From Planctomycetota bacterium (GTDB lineage: Bacteria > Planctomycetota > UBA8108 > UBA1146): a stretch of 64,000 nt of DNA. The notes beneath the pieces were generated by a model. The model was not told the DNA's origin. It saw nothing but the letters and a program-made list of their open reading frames with translations, and searched no databases. Below are positions 27,627-36,133 of this stretch, in pieces (the stretch's first letter is position 1; each line of letters begins with the position of its first letter). The stretch is taken from positions 124,001 to 188,000 of the forward strand of contig JADHSM010000004.1 of assembly GCA_016776905.1 (NCBI GenBank). The letters are read 5' to 3'. Made by a program: the position numbers and the translations under genes.

Positions 27627-28339
27627 CAGAAGACGGTTCAGTGACCCGTTTTCATCCTGAGTATGAAGAGCACTATCACTCGATGTGTGGGGCTCACAAA
27701 GAGGCGCTCAAAAGGTTTGTCGAACCGTGTCGTCTGATTGAAGTGGCTCTTCAGAAAGGTGCCATTCGTTTCCTAGACGTCGGCTTTGGGCTCGGTGTTA
27801 ATTTGGGGATTGCTCTCCATGAGTTGCAATCGAGAGCTCCTAAAGTTTCGATAGAGGTGGTAAGCCTCGAAAAAGAACTCCTGAGTCTCTCGGATCTTCG
27901 ACCTCATATCGCTTCATTACCTGGAAAAGAAACTTCCACATTGCTGGAGCAACTTGTCGTCGAGGGAGAGGTCTCCAATACAGGATTAAAAATGGAGTTG
28001 ATCCAAGGTGATGCTTTGGAGCAAGTCCCCCTGTTACCGGGAGAATTCGACGCAATATTTCTCGATCCATTTTCTCCCAAAAAGAACCCTGAACCATGGC
28101 AAGCCCACTTCCTAGGGGCTCTTTGGGAGGTTTCTTCGAAGGGTGGTATACTTTCAACATACAGTGCTGCCGCTTCTGTTCGTATGTCTCTGATGAGAGC
28201 CGGATGGGAGATCGGTCTCGGACCGAGAGTCGGTCGGAAATCTTCAGGTACCCTTGCATCCAAAGGGAGTGTGGATCCGCCGCTGCCAGCATTGGACCCT
28301 AAGCAGAGACGCTCTCTTGAGAAACGTCTCACCGAATGA
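27605..28339 (+). CDS. mnmD: MnmD-like tRNA wobble-uridine methyltransferase
   Basis: 244 aa from the TTG at 27605, which has AGGAGA upstream and lies inside the end of cinA. Signatures of the MnmC-N/MnmD (DUF752) family: LTEDGSVTRFHPEYEEHYHSMCGA written as LTEDGS and YHSMCGA, the SAM-binding loop FLDVGFGLGVN, and IFLDPFSPKKNPEPW, then STYSAAASVR. The family methylates the aminomethyl group of nm5(s2)U34 in tRNA. The FAD-dependent C-terminal domain of E. coli MnmC is absent, so this is a stand-alone MnmD. Confidence 0.85.
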   Translation: MASKPVLTEDGSVTRFHPEYEEHYHSMCGAHKEALKRFVEPCRLIEVALQKGAIRFLDVGFGLGVNLGIALHELQSRAPKVSIEVVSLEKELLSLSDLRPHIASLPGKETSTLLEQLVVEGEVSNTGLKMELIQGDALEQVPLLPGEFDAIFLDPFSPKKNPEPWQAHFLGALWEVSSKGGILSTYSAAASVRMSLMRAGWEIGLGPRVGRKSSGTLASKGSVDPPLPALDPKQRRSLEKRLTE

Positions 28340-28352
28340 TCGGAAGTACCCC

Positions 28353-29192
28353 ATGGGACGTTTGTTCTCTTTCCCCATGATACCTTTGCAAAGCTTGTCA
28401 CTGTGCTCTTTGGTGTTCGTGCTGAGCTTCGGATTTTGTAGCCCAGTTCGAGGTGACACTGTTGAATTGCAAAATGGATCTCGTATCGATGGCACGATCG
28501 TCAAAAATGATGATCAGGAGGTCATTCTCAAAGTGAGCACATATGGCACGATTCGCTGGAAAAAATCCGAAGTCATCAAAGTAGAGCAAAACAGCCGAAC
28601 GGGTGATCGAGTATTCCCCAAGCGCGAGAAAACCAAGCCGATTCTTAAGCCAGTGCCCTTTCCTGTTCCAGAGAAGTCTGTGGGGGGGGCTCAAGGGGTA
28701 AAGAAATCTTCCGGGAATACAGAAGCATTCAAACAGGAGCTTTTGAATCCTCTCAGTGGAAAAGACTTACTGGATGTCGAGAGTTGGGTCGAAGATTTAC
28801 AAAGACAAAGAGTCAATTATAGAACTCGCGCCGAAACCCACCTCATCAGAAAGGGAGAATCGGTGATTCCGTATGTTCTCCCTGTGGCTCGTTCCGAATT
28901 TGTCAGGGCGCGTATTTGTGCACTTAGAATACTCAACAAATTCCCAAGATATGAATCGATGGAAGTGGCTCTTTCAGGATTAACAGCGAAGGATCTCTGG
29001 GTCAGAAAATTTTCGGCTCAGCTCGCAGGAAATATCAGCGGAATTCCCCAGAGTTTTCCCTGGTCAGCGGAAGATCAGCACGAGATGAGAAAGCGTCATC
29101 ACCGAGTATGGAGCCAGTGGTATCAACAGCAGGAAAAACTGCGGATTGAGCATGAAAAAAATATAGAAAAGTTAAAAAAGGCTGGCCGATAA
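28353..29192 (+). CDS. Exported protein with a small beta-barrel domain and HEAT-like region
   Basis: 279 aa from the ATG at 28353 (GGAAG upstream), 13 bp after mnmD. A signal peptide (SLCSLVFVLSFGFCSPVRG) is followed by a ~45-residue beta domain (VELQNGSRIDGTIV, TIRWKKSEVIKVEQ), a linker, and a helical segment (about 130-235) that looks like one or two HEAT-type repeats (VARSEFVRARICALRIL). The tail is charged and helical. A terminator follows. The beta domain is the same kind as in the truncated gene at the right end of the window. Function unknown. Confidence 0.75.
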   Translation: MGRLFSFPMIPLQSLSLCSLVFVLSFGFCSPVRGDTVELQNGSRIDGTIVKNDDQEVILKVSTYGTIRWKKSEVIKVEQNSRTGDRVFPKREKTKPILKPVPFPVPEKSVGGAQGVKKSSGNTEAFKQELLNPLSGKDLLDVESWVEDLQRQRVNYRTRAETHLIRKGESVIPYVLPVARSEFVRARICALRILNKFPRYESMEVALSGLTAKDLWVRKFSAQLAGNISGIPQSFPWSAEDQHEMRKRHHRVWSQWYQQQEKLRIEHEKNIEKLKKAGR

Positions 29193-29218
29193 CCGTAGGC
29201 CCCTTTGAGAAAAAGTTC

Positions 29219-29250
29219 GGGAGGCGACCCTTGTCAGAGCCTCCTCATTT
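29219..29250 (+). terminator. Probable terminator downstream of the HEAT-like protein gene
   Basis: ggaggc / gcctcc stem with a 13-nt loop followed by tcatttt. Moderate strength. Confidence 0.55.
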
Positions 29251-29832
29251 TGCTAAGTTCGCCCCTTGCCTGTCAGGGTGAGTCGCGATCAACTCTTGAT
29301 CCCTCCTCTTGAAAACCGGACTGAGAAATTTGATCCATTGAGGATTCATTTTTCTGTGCTGAATGGTTTTTGAGGGTTTTTGAGGGTTAAAGGAATGACA
29401 AGGGTATCGATTTGATCTCCCCTGACTGACTGGATTTCATAAGGTGAGGTTCCTTGTGGGGAATGTGTCCTGTTGGACGATCTTCTTAGGTTTGCCCGGG
29501 GGGGTGAATCGAACTCAAAGATCACATGCGATGTGCATGGTGAGCCAACACGAGAGAGTCCACGTAAGACTGTGAAGGTGCAGTTATCGTTGGAGCTTCT
29601 GGGATATTTCCTGATACCGAAGATGGTAACTATGATCATTTCCGTTGCAGTACTGCCGGGGTGATCACCGAAGTTATTTTCGCTGACCTTTCCCGCTTCA
29701 TCCAGCAAGCACTGTGCACTGATCTCTCAGATCAGCAGGGTGCCTGACGCGAATCGCTTCGGCAACGATTCGAATCACCTCTGCGGTGCAGGGGTGGAAC
29801 TGGTTTCGAATATGGGGAAGCAGGGGGATCCA
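29251..29832. other. Long region upstream of dnaA
   Basis: About 580 bp without a convincing gene; short frames on the minus strand have no supporting features. There are no TTATCCACA-type DnaA boxes and no clear AT-rich unwinding element, so an origin cannot be placed here. A direct repeat (gtttttgagg twice) occurs near 29365-29386. The true dnaA start may lie anywhere between 29740 and 29890. Confidence 0.4.
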
Positions 29833-31413
29833 TTGATCTCGGGATACATTGGGAGCGAAAAAAACGAAGGATCGGAATCTCGCCAGCGTGTTCGCGCCGG
29901 CGCTAAGAATCCCGTGACCTCCGAAGTCCGCCCAGAAATCCGAGCTGCGCATTCCACTGCCGAGGAGATCTTTTCATCTGTATTGGATCAACTCGAAGGA
30001 GAATTTGGCCCCACGACTCGTCAAAGATGGTTTCAGAAAATAAAATTAGAGCAAGCAAACGAGGAACTCGTTCTGCTTTCGGTTCCGTCCGCTTTTGTAA
30101 GAGATTATCTACAAAAGAACTATGGCGACTCCTTGAATCGCATCGTTCGTCAGCAAGGTTTGGGTCCTGTTCGCTGGAAGATTTCGGCCTCGAAGTCCGA
30201 CAATGCTTCTGGATCCGGAAATGTTTTAGGAACTGCTGCAGAAGCTTCTTCGAATGAGGAATCCAAAACTGACGTTTCCTTGATTCTAAAGGCCGATTCT
30301 ACTTCTGAATCAAAGCCCCGCTTTTCAACGAACAACGGATCTGAAAAACGTCGTCCAGCGATGGCGGTTGCTCCGGCTATATCGGTCTCTCCTGTACCTG
30401 CAGGGATTCGTAGAGATTTAACTCTCGATCGATTTGTTGTAGGAAAGTCGAATCGCGTGGCCTACTCCGCGGTCTTGGATGTTCTGAGAGCTCCTGGGAA
30501 TTCTTTTAATCCGCTTTTCCTTCATGGCGGGAGTGGATTAGGCAAGACTCATTTGCTGCAGGCGTTAACTCGCCAATTTTTCATTCAGGGAGAACGACGG
30601 ATTCGTTACGTACAATGTGAGAAGTTTGTGCAACTCTTCGTCAGAGCTCTTCAACAAAAAACGATTCCCCAATTTCGTGAAGATTTCCGCAGTCTCAAAG
30701 TGTTGGTTATTGACGACGTTCAAATGATTGCGGGTAAGAAAAGCAGTCAGGAAGAATTGCTTGAGACGATTGACGTCATCAATCAATCGGGTGGCCAAGT
30801 CTTATTGGCTTGCGATGTTCCGCCCCGTCGGTGTCAGTTTCTTCACCAGCATTTAAAGAATCGATTCTCTGCTGGGCTTGTCGTGCGTCTCGATCCTCCA
30901 GATCTAGAGACACGCTTGTCTATTTTGGAGAGAGAGTCGATTCGGAGTGGCATTCAGGTCCCCGGAGAAGTTCTCGATTTTATCGCGGATAACATTCGAA
31001 CCAGTGTCCGTGAATTACTGGGTGCCTTTGTTCGCTTGTTGGCGCAATCGGATCTCGCAGGTGAAGTGATCGATCTTGGGCTTGCTCAAAGATGTCTCGA
31101 GCCGATGGTGCGATCTGGGCAGAGAGTCATCACTCTGGATGTGATCGTGGAGTCTGTCGCTCGACGTTGGTCAATTCCTCCGGAAGAGATTAAATCTCGA
31201 TCTCGTACTCGGAATACCTCTATGGCGAGAAACGTGGCCATCTATCTGGCGAAAATTTTGACGAATCAATCAAACTTGGAGATAGGAGCGGCACTCGGAG
31301 GTCGTTCTCACGCGACTGCGAGTAGCTCATATCGAAAGATCCGTGAGAAAATCAACGAAGACGAACACCTCCGTGAAGAGGTGAATAGATTGATCCGGGA
31401 ACTCAAAGGCTGA
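29833..31413 (+). CDS. dnaA: Chromosomal replication initiator DnaA
   Basis: About 526 aa if it starts at the TTG at 29833 (GGGGGA upstream); in-frame GTG 29740 and ATG 29812 are alternatives without good sites. Domain I (IFSSVLDQLEGEFGPTTRQRW), a variable domain II, the AAA+ domain III with Walker A (GGSGLGKTH) and Walker B (VLVIDDVQMI), and domain IV are all present. In domain IV the DNA-recognition signature, usually GGRDHTTV, reads GGRSHATA. dnaN and gyrase genes are not adjacent; recG follows 40 bp downstream. Confidence 0.92.
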   Translation: MISGYIGSEKNEGSESRQRVRAGAKNPVTSEVRPEIRAAHSTAEEIFSSVLDQLEGEFGPTTRQRWFQKIKLEQANEELVLLSVPSAFVRDYLQKNYGDSLNRIVRQQGLGPVRWKISASKSDNASGSGNVLGTAAEASSNEESKTDVSLILKADSTSESKPRFSTNNGSEKRRPAMAVAPAISVSPVPAGIRRDLTLDRFVVGKSNRVAYSAVLDVLRAPGNSFNPLFLHGGSGLGKTHLLQALTRQFFIQGERRIRYVQCEKFVQLFVRALQQKTIPQFREDFRSLKVLVIDDVQMIAGKKSSQEELLETIDVINQSGGQVLLACDVPPRRCQFLHQHLKNRFSAGLVVRLDPPDLETRLSILERESIRSGIQVPGEVLDFIADNIRTSVRELLGAFVRLLAQSDLAGEVIDLGLAQRCLEPMVRSGQRVITLDVIVESVARRWSIPPEEIKSRSRTRNTSMARNVAIYLAKILTNQSNLEIGAALGGRSHATASSSYRKIREKINEDEHLREEVNRLIRELKG

Positions 31414-31453
31414 GTGCGTTCTATTCAGTCCGGGTTCCTCTGGAGGCAGCACT

Positions 31454-33592
31454 GTGCAGAATCGGTCCCCGAAATCCTCTGATTCAGGAGCCGCTCCTCA
31501 ACCTGCGGGAAATGATCCATTACTTCAACGGGTCACGACTCTCAAGGGAGTCGGCCCGGTGATCTCCCGCCATCTCGAAAAACTGGGAATCAATAATCTC
31601 GGCGACCTTCTCCATCATATTCCTGTTCGATATGAAGACCTGGAATTACGGGGGGCCATCCGAGATGTTCCTGAAGGAGATCGAAGGAGTTTGTTTGGTG
31701 TCGTTCCTGAAGATCCCGTTTGGATTCCAGCGGGGCAGGGACGCTGGGAATGTGTCTTCCTTTGTGAAGACGACATGGGGACAGAAATCACAATTCAGTG
31801 GTTTATGCCCAAGAGATTTCGACCTCCGCTTCGCAAAGGCTTTCGAGGGTGGGTCACTTCTGGAGTCCGATTCTTTCGACGGCCGACGATGGGGCATCCG
31901 ACCGTCTTCGCTGCCGAAGAAAGAGACCCCCGTCCGCCGGGGCATGGTCAGTTAGTCTCAGTGTACAAAGCGACGGCAGGTGTCTCCCAGGATCTCTTGC
32001 GTCGTTGTATCGATCAAGTTTTGCAGATGGATCTTCAATTGTCGGTGGCTCTCCCTGAGATACTGACCTCCGAGCGAGAAGTCCATGGGCTCTATATGGG
32101 GCTTCATTGTCCAAAGAGTTCGGCAGAGATTGAAACTTGTCGACACCAATTAGCCCGCTTGGAAATGTATCTCCATGCTGAGGGACAAGCGAAGGCTCGC
32201 AAGGCTCGGCAAAGTCGCTCAGTTGAGCCGATGGAGGTCGGAGAAGATCTTGAGAAACGGATCATGTCTCGATTTCCATTTACCTTTACGAATGCTCAGT
32301 TGAGGGTTGTCGATGAGATCCGGCAAGACCTCGCGGCAGGTTTCCCTATGGCACGATTGGTGCAGGGCGACGTGGGTAGCGGGAAAACGGCAGTGGCGAT
32401 TTGGGCCCTGCTCGCGACCGTTGCTCATGGAAGGCAGGCGGCTCTGTTGGCGCCAACCACGACTTTAGCGGATCAACATTTGCAAACCTTGGAGAGTTTA
32501 CTTCAGGGATCTCGATTAAAAATCGCTCGTGTTGTTTCGGGGACCTCCGCTGCAGAAAAAGCAGGCCTTGCCGATGGCGAAGTGAATATCGTGGTGGGAA
32601 CCCATGCATTGATCTCGTCCTCTGTGGAGTTTAAGGATCTGGGTCTCGTGATCGTCGATGAAGAACAAAAATTTGGTGTTCAACAACGACAGAAGTTGGC
32701 TGCCAAAGGAAAAGATGTTCATCGTTTACATCTCTCGGCAACTCCAATACCTCGCAGTTTGGCTTTGGCTTTGCGAGGTGAGTTCGATCTCAGTCGAGTC
32801 GATGAAAAGCCACCGGGTCGGAAGCCTGTGAGCACGAGGCAGGTTCCGTTCGACAAATTTTCACAAGCCGTTGATTTTTTGTGCAAGGAAATCGAATCAG
32901 GACATAGGGTTCTGTTTGTCGTTCCTCGCATCGAAGATGGCGATGGCGATGACCCGCTTGGGGTCGAGCAGCTCGTCTCAAAGTTACAGGAAACAAAATT
33001 AGGACCTTTTGGAATCGTTCAACTTCACGGTCGCCTTCCTGCTGAGGACAGATCTGTGAACATGGAACAGTTTCGTCAGGGAGTGTCTCCAGTTCTGGTC
33101 GCTACAAGCATCGTGGAGGTCGGGCTGGATGTCCCAGAGCTGTCGGTCCTCTGGATCGAGAATGCCGATCGATTTGGATTATCTCAGTTACATCAACTTC
33201 GTGGACGAGTGGGGCGAGGTGACCGCGCCTCATGGTGTTTCTTTACCGTCGAAGACCCTAAGCCTGAGACGGAAGAGCGACTTCTGGCTTTTATCGAAGA
33301 AGATGACGGATTCCGGATTGCTGAGCGAGATCTGGAACTACGGGGGGGCGGAGAGGTTCAGGGAGTCCGGCAGAGTGGACAGGGGAAATTCCTTCTGGCA
33401 CGCCCTCTACGCGATCTAGAGGCGTTTAAAGCCTTGTCAGAGGTTGCTATGACACAACTCATTCAGGGTTCCTCAGCGGATTTCGGGGGGCTCAGGGAGC
33501 GCCTGGGCCGGTATCTCGGGCCGGGGAAGGACCTCGGGAGTTCCAAAGAAGAGGGCTCGGGAAGACTGGATGGACCTCTTGCCGAAGGATAA
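31454..33592 (+). CDS. recG: ATP-dependent DNA helicase RecG
   Basis: 712 aa from a GTG with TGGAGG upstream. An N-terminal wedge/OB domain (TLKGVGPVISRHLEKLGI, LLHHIPVRYEDL) is followed by the SF2 helicase core: Walker A QGDVGSGKTAVA, motif II DEEQKFGVQQR, motif III LSATPIPRSLAL, motif V ATSIVEVGLDVP and motif VI QLRGRVGRG. It processes stalled forks and recombination intermediates. It lies close behind dnaA on the same strand. Confidence 0.96.
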   Translation: MQNRSPKSSDSGAAPQPAGNDPLLQRVTTLKGVGPVISRHLEKLGINNLGDLLHHIPVRYEDLELRGAIRDVPEGDRRSLFGVVPEDPVWIPAGQGRWECVFLCEDDMGTEITIQWFMPKRFRPPLRKGFRGWVTSGVRFFRRPTMGHPTVFAAEERDPRPPGHGQLVSVYKATAGVSQDLLRRCIDQVLQMDLQLSVALPEILTSEREVHGLYMGLHCPKSSAEIETCRHQLARLEMYLHAEGQAKARKARQSRSVEPMEVGEDLEKRIMSRFPFTFTNAQLRVVDEIRQDLAAGFPMARLVQGDVGSGKTAVAIWALLATVAHGRQAALLAPTTTLADQHLQTLESLLQGSRLKIARVVSGTSAAEKAGLADGEVNIVVGTHALISSSVEFKDLGLVIVDEEQKFGVQQRQKLAAKGKDVHRLHLSATPIPRSLALALRGEFDLSRVDEKPPGRKPVSTRQVPFDKFSQAVDFLCKEIESGHRVLFVVPRIEDGDGDDPLGVEQLVSKLQETKLGPFGIVQLHGRLPAEDRSVNMEQFRQGVSPVLVATSIVEVGLDVPELSVLWIENADRFGLSQLHQLRGRVGRGDRASWCFFTVEDPKPETEERLLAFIEEDDGFRIAERDLELRGGGEVQGVRQSGQGKFLLARPLRDLEAFKALSEVAMTQLIQGSSADFGGLRERLGRYLGPGKDLGSSKEEGSGRLDGPLAEG

Positions 33593-33891
33593 AGCCGGGC
33601 TACAATCCCTGTCTAGGAATACAGGAGGGCACAATTGCCTCCGGCTTCCTAAACCCTAAATTCAGGGATCCCGAAAGAGCCCCCTGTTTTAGGTCATGTG
33701 TTTAGAATAGATTCTCGACTTGTTCGTCATCCTCTTTGAGGGGCTGTTATTCGAAGTTCTTGTGAGAACTGAATGGTGGGAACAAGTCAGCCCTCCATGG
33801 GGACATTTGTCGGAGGGGTGCGGTCGGGTTCAGATTGAACCGTTTGTTTTCGGCCGACAACTTTGTTGAAACGTATGAAAGGAATGAAATC
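33593..33891. other. Intergenic region with two inverted repeats
   Basis: Holds a weak hairpin after recG (cctgt ctaggaat acagg, about 33615-33632) and a perfect palindrome GGTTCA gat TGAACC at 33827-33841, about 50 bp before the next start. No gene is visible. Confidence 0.45.
33827..33841. promoter_or_regulatory. Perfect palindrome upstream of the GNQST-repeat protein gene
   Basis: GGTTCA GAT TGAACC, 6+6 bp with a 3-bp centre, flanked by a further gtcgg/ccgac pair. It could be an operator or a leader hairpin. Confidence 0.3.
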
Positions 33892-34356
33892 ATGAATGAG
33901 CACACTACAGGGAATCAAAGCCCAGGGAATCAAAGCACAGGGAATCAAAGCACAGGGAATCAAAGCACAGGGAATCAAAGCACAGGGAATCAAAGCCCAG
34001 AGAGCCAGACCCGGTCTCGCACTTTTTGGTTGCCGTTGTTATTGGGCATCTCTCTCGGAGCCAACATATGGTCGGGATCCTCGGCCACGAGTCCTCTCGT
34101 CGCTCACGGTCAATCCGCAGGAGCCAGCAATGGCTTCCTGATGGCACCCTTCGTCATGCAGGGTAAAGGAGCCGCAGAGGGTCTTGCGATTTTTGATACA
34201 AATACTAAAAAACTTTGGACAGGATTCGAATCCGGTAACGGGTTCAATGTCCATAGTGTCCGTGATTTGAGCTACGACATGGTGCCGCAGGAATACTCGC
34301 AAAAGGGTAAGCAAAAGCCATCTGTCAAGGCCATGAAAGATGCGGGCCGCAAATAG
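33892..34356 (+). CDS. Small single-span membrane protein with GNQST pentapeptide repeats
   Basis: 154 aa from the ATG at 33892 (AAAGGA upstream; an upstream in-frame start at 33835 lacks a site). The N-terminus consists of six GNQS(T/P) pentapeptides encoded by 15-bp tandem repeats. A hydrophobic segment (FWLPLLLGISLGANIW) could be a membrane anchor, followed by an extracytoplasmic domain (GFLMAPFVMQGKGAAEGLAIFD, written here in part as GAAEGLAIFDTNTKKLW) and a basic tail. No family is recognised. The next gene starts 28 bp downstream. Confidence 0.7.
   Translation: MNEHTTGNQSPGNQSTGNQSTGNQSTGNQSTGNQSPESQTRSRTFWLPLLLGISLGANIWSGSSATSPLVAHGQSAGASNGFLMAPFVMQGKGAAEGLAIFDTNTKKLWTGFESGNGFNVHSVRDLSYDMVPQEYSQKGKQKPSVKAMKDAGRK
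33911..34000 (+). repeat. Six tandem 15-bp repeats (GNQST-coding)
   Basis: Unit ggaatcaaagcacag, six copies, with the first and last carrying cccag in place of cacag. It is in frame, so copy-number change keeps the protein readable. Confidence 0.97.
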
Positions 34357-34384
34357 AGCGTCCTCTCAAGGAAGGTTTCGATTC

Positions 34385-35032
34385 ATGTCTGATCGATTGA
34401 ACTTTGACCAGGCCGCTCAGCACCTCGGTGTCTCAGCGGAAGAACTTCAGGGCCTCGTGAGCAATCAGGAGATCCGTGCAGAACACGATGGTGGCGAGGT
34501 CTACTTCAGCCAGCAGGAACTGAATACATACAAAGAGAGCCGTTCTACGGAACCCACAGTGGTGCTCTCCGAGGACAGTTCAGGGATGCTGGAGGACGAT
34601 GGTCTCGAATTGGAAGATTTCTCCACAGATGAAACTGTGTTGAATATCGAAGGGCTTCTCGAGGACGACGGTTCTTCTCTTCTTGAGGGAGAGACAGAGC
34701 TGAATCTCGGTGGAGTTGGAGATGAGACGGTGATCGATACTGACGACCTCTCTCTCGATTCCTTCGATTTTGAAGCTGAAATGGCCGACGAAACCGGAGA
34801 CACCGGATCTGACGACATGCTCTTCGCAGGGAATACAGAGATGCAGTTGGTGAGGAAGAAGCCCGCCACAGCAATGACAGTTCTCCTTGTATTGACCATT
34901 CTTTGCTTGCTCATTCCAGCAGCCTTGTTGATGAACCTCATGACAGGCGGGGGAGCATTCCCCGAGTGGGGTGATCACGGAGCGGTCAACTTCATGAACG
35001 GTCTCGTCGAATCGATCGTCAACACTTTGTAA
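34385..35032 (+). CDS. Protein with N-terminal MerR/excisionase-like HTH, acidic linker and C-terminal membrane helix
   Basis: 215 aa from the ATG at 34385 (AAGGAAGG upstream). Residues 4-50 (LNFDQAAQHLGVSAEELQGL, AEHDGGEVYFSQQEL) resemble an excisionase/MerR-type helix-turn-helix. About 100 acidic residues follow (LEDDGLELEDFSTDETV), then a membrane helix near 160-185 (MTVLLVLTILCLLIPAALLM) and a short tail. The layout suggests a tail-anchored, perhaps membrane-tethered DNA- or protein-binding factor. Function unknown. A strong terminator follows. Confidence 0.72.
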   Translation: MSDRLNFDQAAQHLGVSAEELQGLVSNQEIRAEHDGGEVYFSQQELNTYKESRSTEPTVVLSEDSSGMLEDDGLELEDFSTDETVLNIEGLLEDDGSSLLEGETELNLGGVGDETVIDTDDLSLDSFDFEAEMADETGDTGSDDMLFAGNTEMQLVRKKPATAMTVLLVLTILCLLIPAALLMNLMTGGGAFPEWGDHGAVNFMNGLVESIVNTL

Positions 35033-35060
35033 AGCAAGAGTGTGGACGTCATTGGCACAA

Positions 35061-35101
35061 ACAGGGTCCCGGGAAGCAGACTTCCCGGGACCCTGTTTCT
35101 T
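35061..35101 (+). terminator. Strong intrinsic terminator
   Basis: acagggtcccgggaag / cttcccgggaccctgt is a perfect 16-bp stem with a four-base loop, followed by TTTCTT. Confidence 0.93.
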
Positions 35102-35279
35102 GTATGCCGCCCGAGAATATGCAAAGCATGAATCTTGTGGCTGTCCCTTTCGTATGAACCCGGCTCGTGGCAAACTGCATGCAGCAGGGGGACGTCGCAC
35201 TCTGCTTCATTGAAATGGGTCTCATGGACGTCAGAAAGACAGAAGTTGTCCGTCCTGTAGATCAAGAAAGGATCATTCG

Positions 35280-36041
35280 ATGATCAGTTTTTCGGATCGG
35301 ATTGGGAAAAGTTCAGTGACAAGCGCACGCCTTTTTTCATTCCTTCTTTTGCCACTTCTTCTCTGTTCCTGTGTTCCATATGTGAAGTATGAGGATGCTG
35401 TTGGAAAATTGCAGAGAGCGAACCGGGTCAACTCTGATATAGAGAAGCGATTACGTGATTCGCAGTTGACGGGATTCGAGGAATCAGCACAACTTCAGAG
35501 GTCGGCCGCTCGTATTGGTGATCTCGAAACAGAACTTCAAGGTCTCTCTGGAGAGCGTGTAGTTTTAGAAGACACGATTGCTGCTCTTAAAAAGAGTTTG
35601 AATGATATGCCCAAGGTCGTGATCTCGACCGAACAATTCGCTCCAGGCTTAAAGACCAATCCGGAAACGGGTGGTGTCATGCTGAGAGACGATCTTCTCT
35701 TTGATAAGGGAAAGAGTGTTCTTAAAAAACAGGGTAAAGCGATCATTCAAGACGTGGTCAAGATTATTCAGGCCGATCACTCAGACAAGATTATCTTTAT
35801 CGATGGCCATACCGATAATACGCCGATTTCGAAATCCAAGAATGCCGACAATTGGGAACTCGGAGCGAAGCGAGCTCATGCAGTTTTCAAAGAGTTCGTT
35901 GTTCTGGGGATGGATAAGCAACGTTTGAGATTGTCTTCTTCGGGATGGGCACAGCCTGTTCCGGGTGTCGACGAGAACTCCGAAAAAGGACGCCGTCAAT
36001 GTCGCCGAGTGGAGATTCGTTTGGGACAAACGGAAGAGTGA
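35280..36041 (+). CDS. OmpA-family peptidoglycan-associated lipoprotein
   Basis: 253 aa. A signal sequence ends in a lipobox (LLLCSC, cleavage before about Cys 31), followed by a coiled-coil region (about 40-110) and a C-terminal OmpA/MotB domain with the peptidoglycan-binding signature FIDGHTDNTPI, NWELGAKRAHAV and RRVEIRL. It probably links the outer membrane to the wall; it is related in layout to Pal/YiaD-type proteins. Its stop lies about 90 bp before the rsmA start, with a hairpin between. Confidence 0.88.
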   Translation: MISFSDRIGKSSVTSARLFSFLLLPLLLCSCVPYVKYEDAVGKLQRANRVNSDIEKRLRDSQLTGFEESAQLQRSAARIGDLETELQGLSGERVVLEDTIAALKKSLNDMPKVVISTEQFAPGLKTNPETGGVMLRDDLLFDKGKSVLKKQGKAIIQDVVKIIQADHSDKIIFIDGHTDNTPISKSKNADNWELGAKRAHAVFKEFVVLGMDKQRLRLSSSGWAQPVPGVDENSEKGRRQCRRVEIRLGQTEE

Positions 36042-36094
36042 GCACGCTTGGAACCGGAGATATCTTCGGTGAAAATGAAAAGCCAGAACTTCCT

Positions 36095-36133
36095 GAAAAC
36101 GGGAGCTCTCCAGAAGGAGGGCTCCCGTTTTCT
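36095..36133 (+). promoter_or_regulatory. 12-bp hairpin with the rsmA Shine-Dalgarno in its loop
   Basis: gaaaacgggagc (36095-36106) is the exact reverse complement of gctcccgttttc (36121-36132). The 14-nt loop holds AGAAGGAGG, and the rsmA ATG follows one base after the stem. It could terminate the OmpA transcript (GTTTTC tail) or gate rsmA translation. Confidence 0.7.

Noticed and set aside
29346-29708. A 120-codon minus-strand frame upstream of dnaA
   Set aside because: Composition is unlike a folded protein, there is no ribosome site, and it lies in the dnaA control region.
29193-29832. Possible replication origin next to dnaA
   Set aside because: No DnaA-box cluster or AT-rich element is visible and dnaN is not adjacent.
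33911-34000. Possible CRISPR-like array
   Set aside because: Repeats are 15 bp and directly adjacent without spacers, and they are in frame in a coding sequence.
35168-35183. Sigma-54-like promoter (TGGCAA ACTGC ATGCA) upstream of the OmpA-family gene
   Set aside because: The GG-N10-GC spacing fits but one core base deviates and no sigma-54 activator site is seen; chance match is likely.
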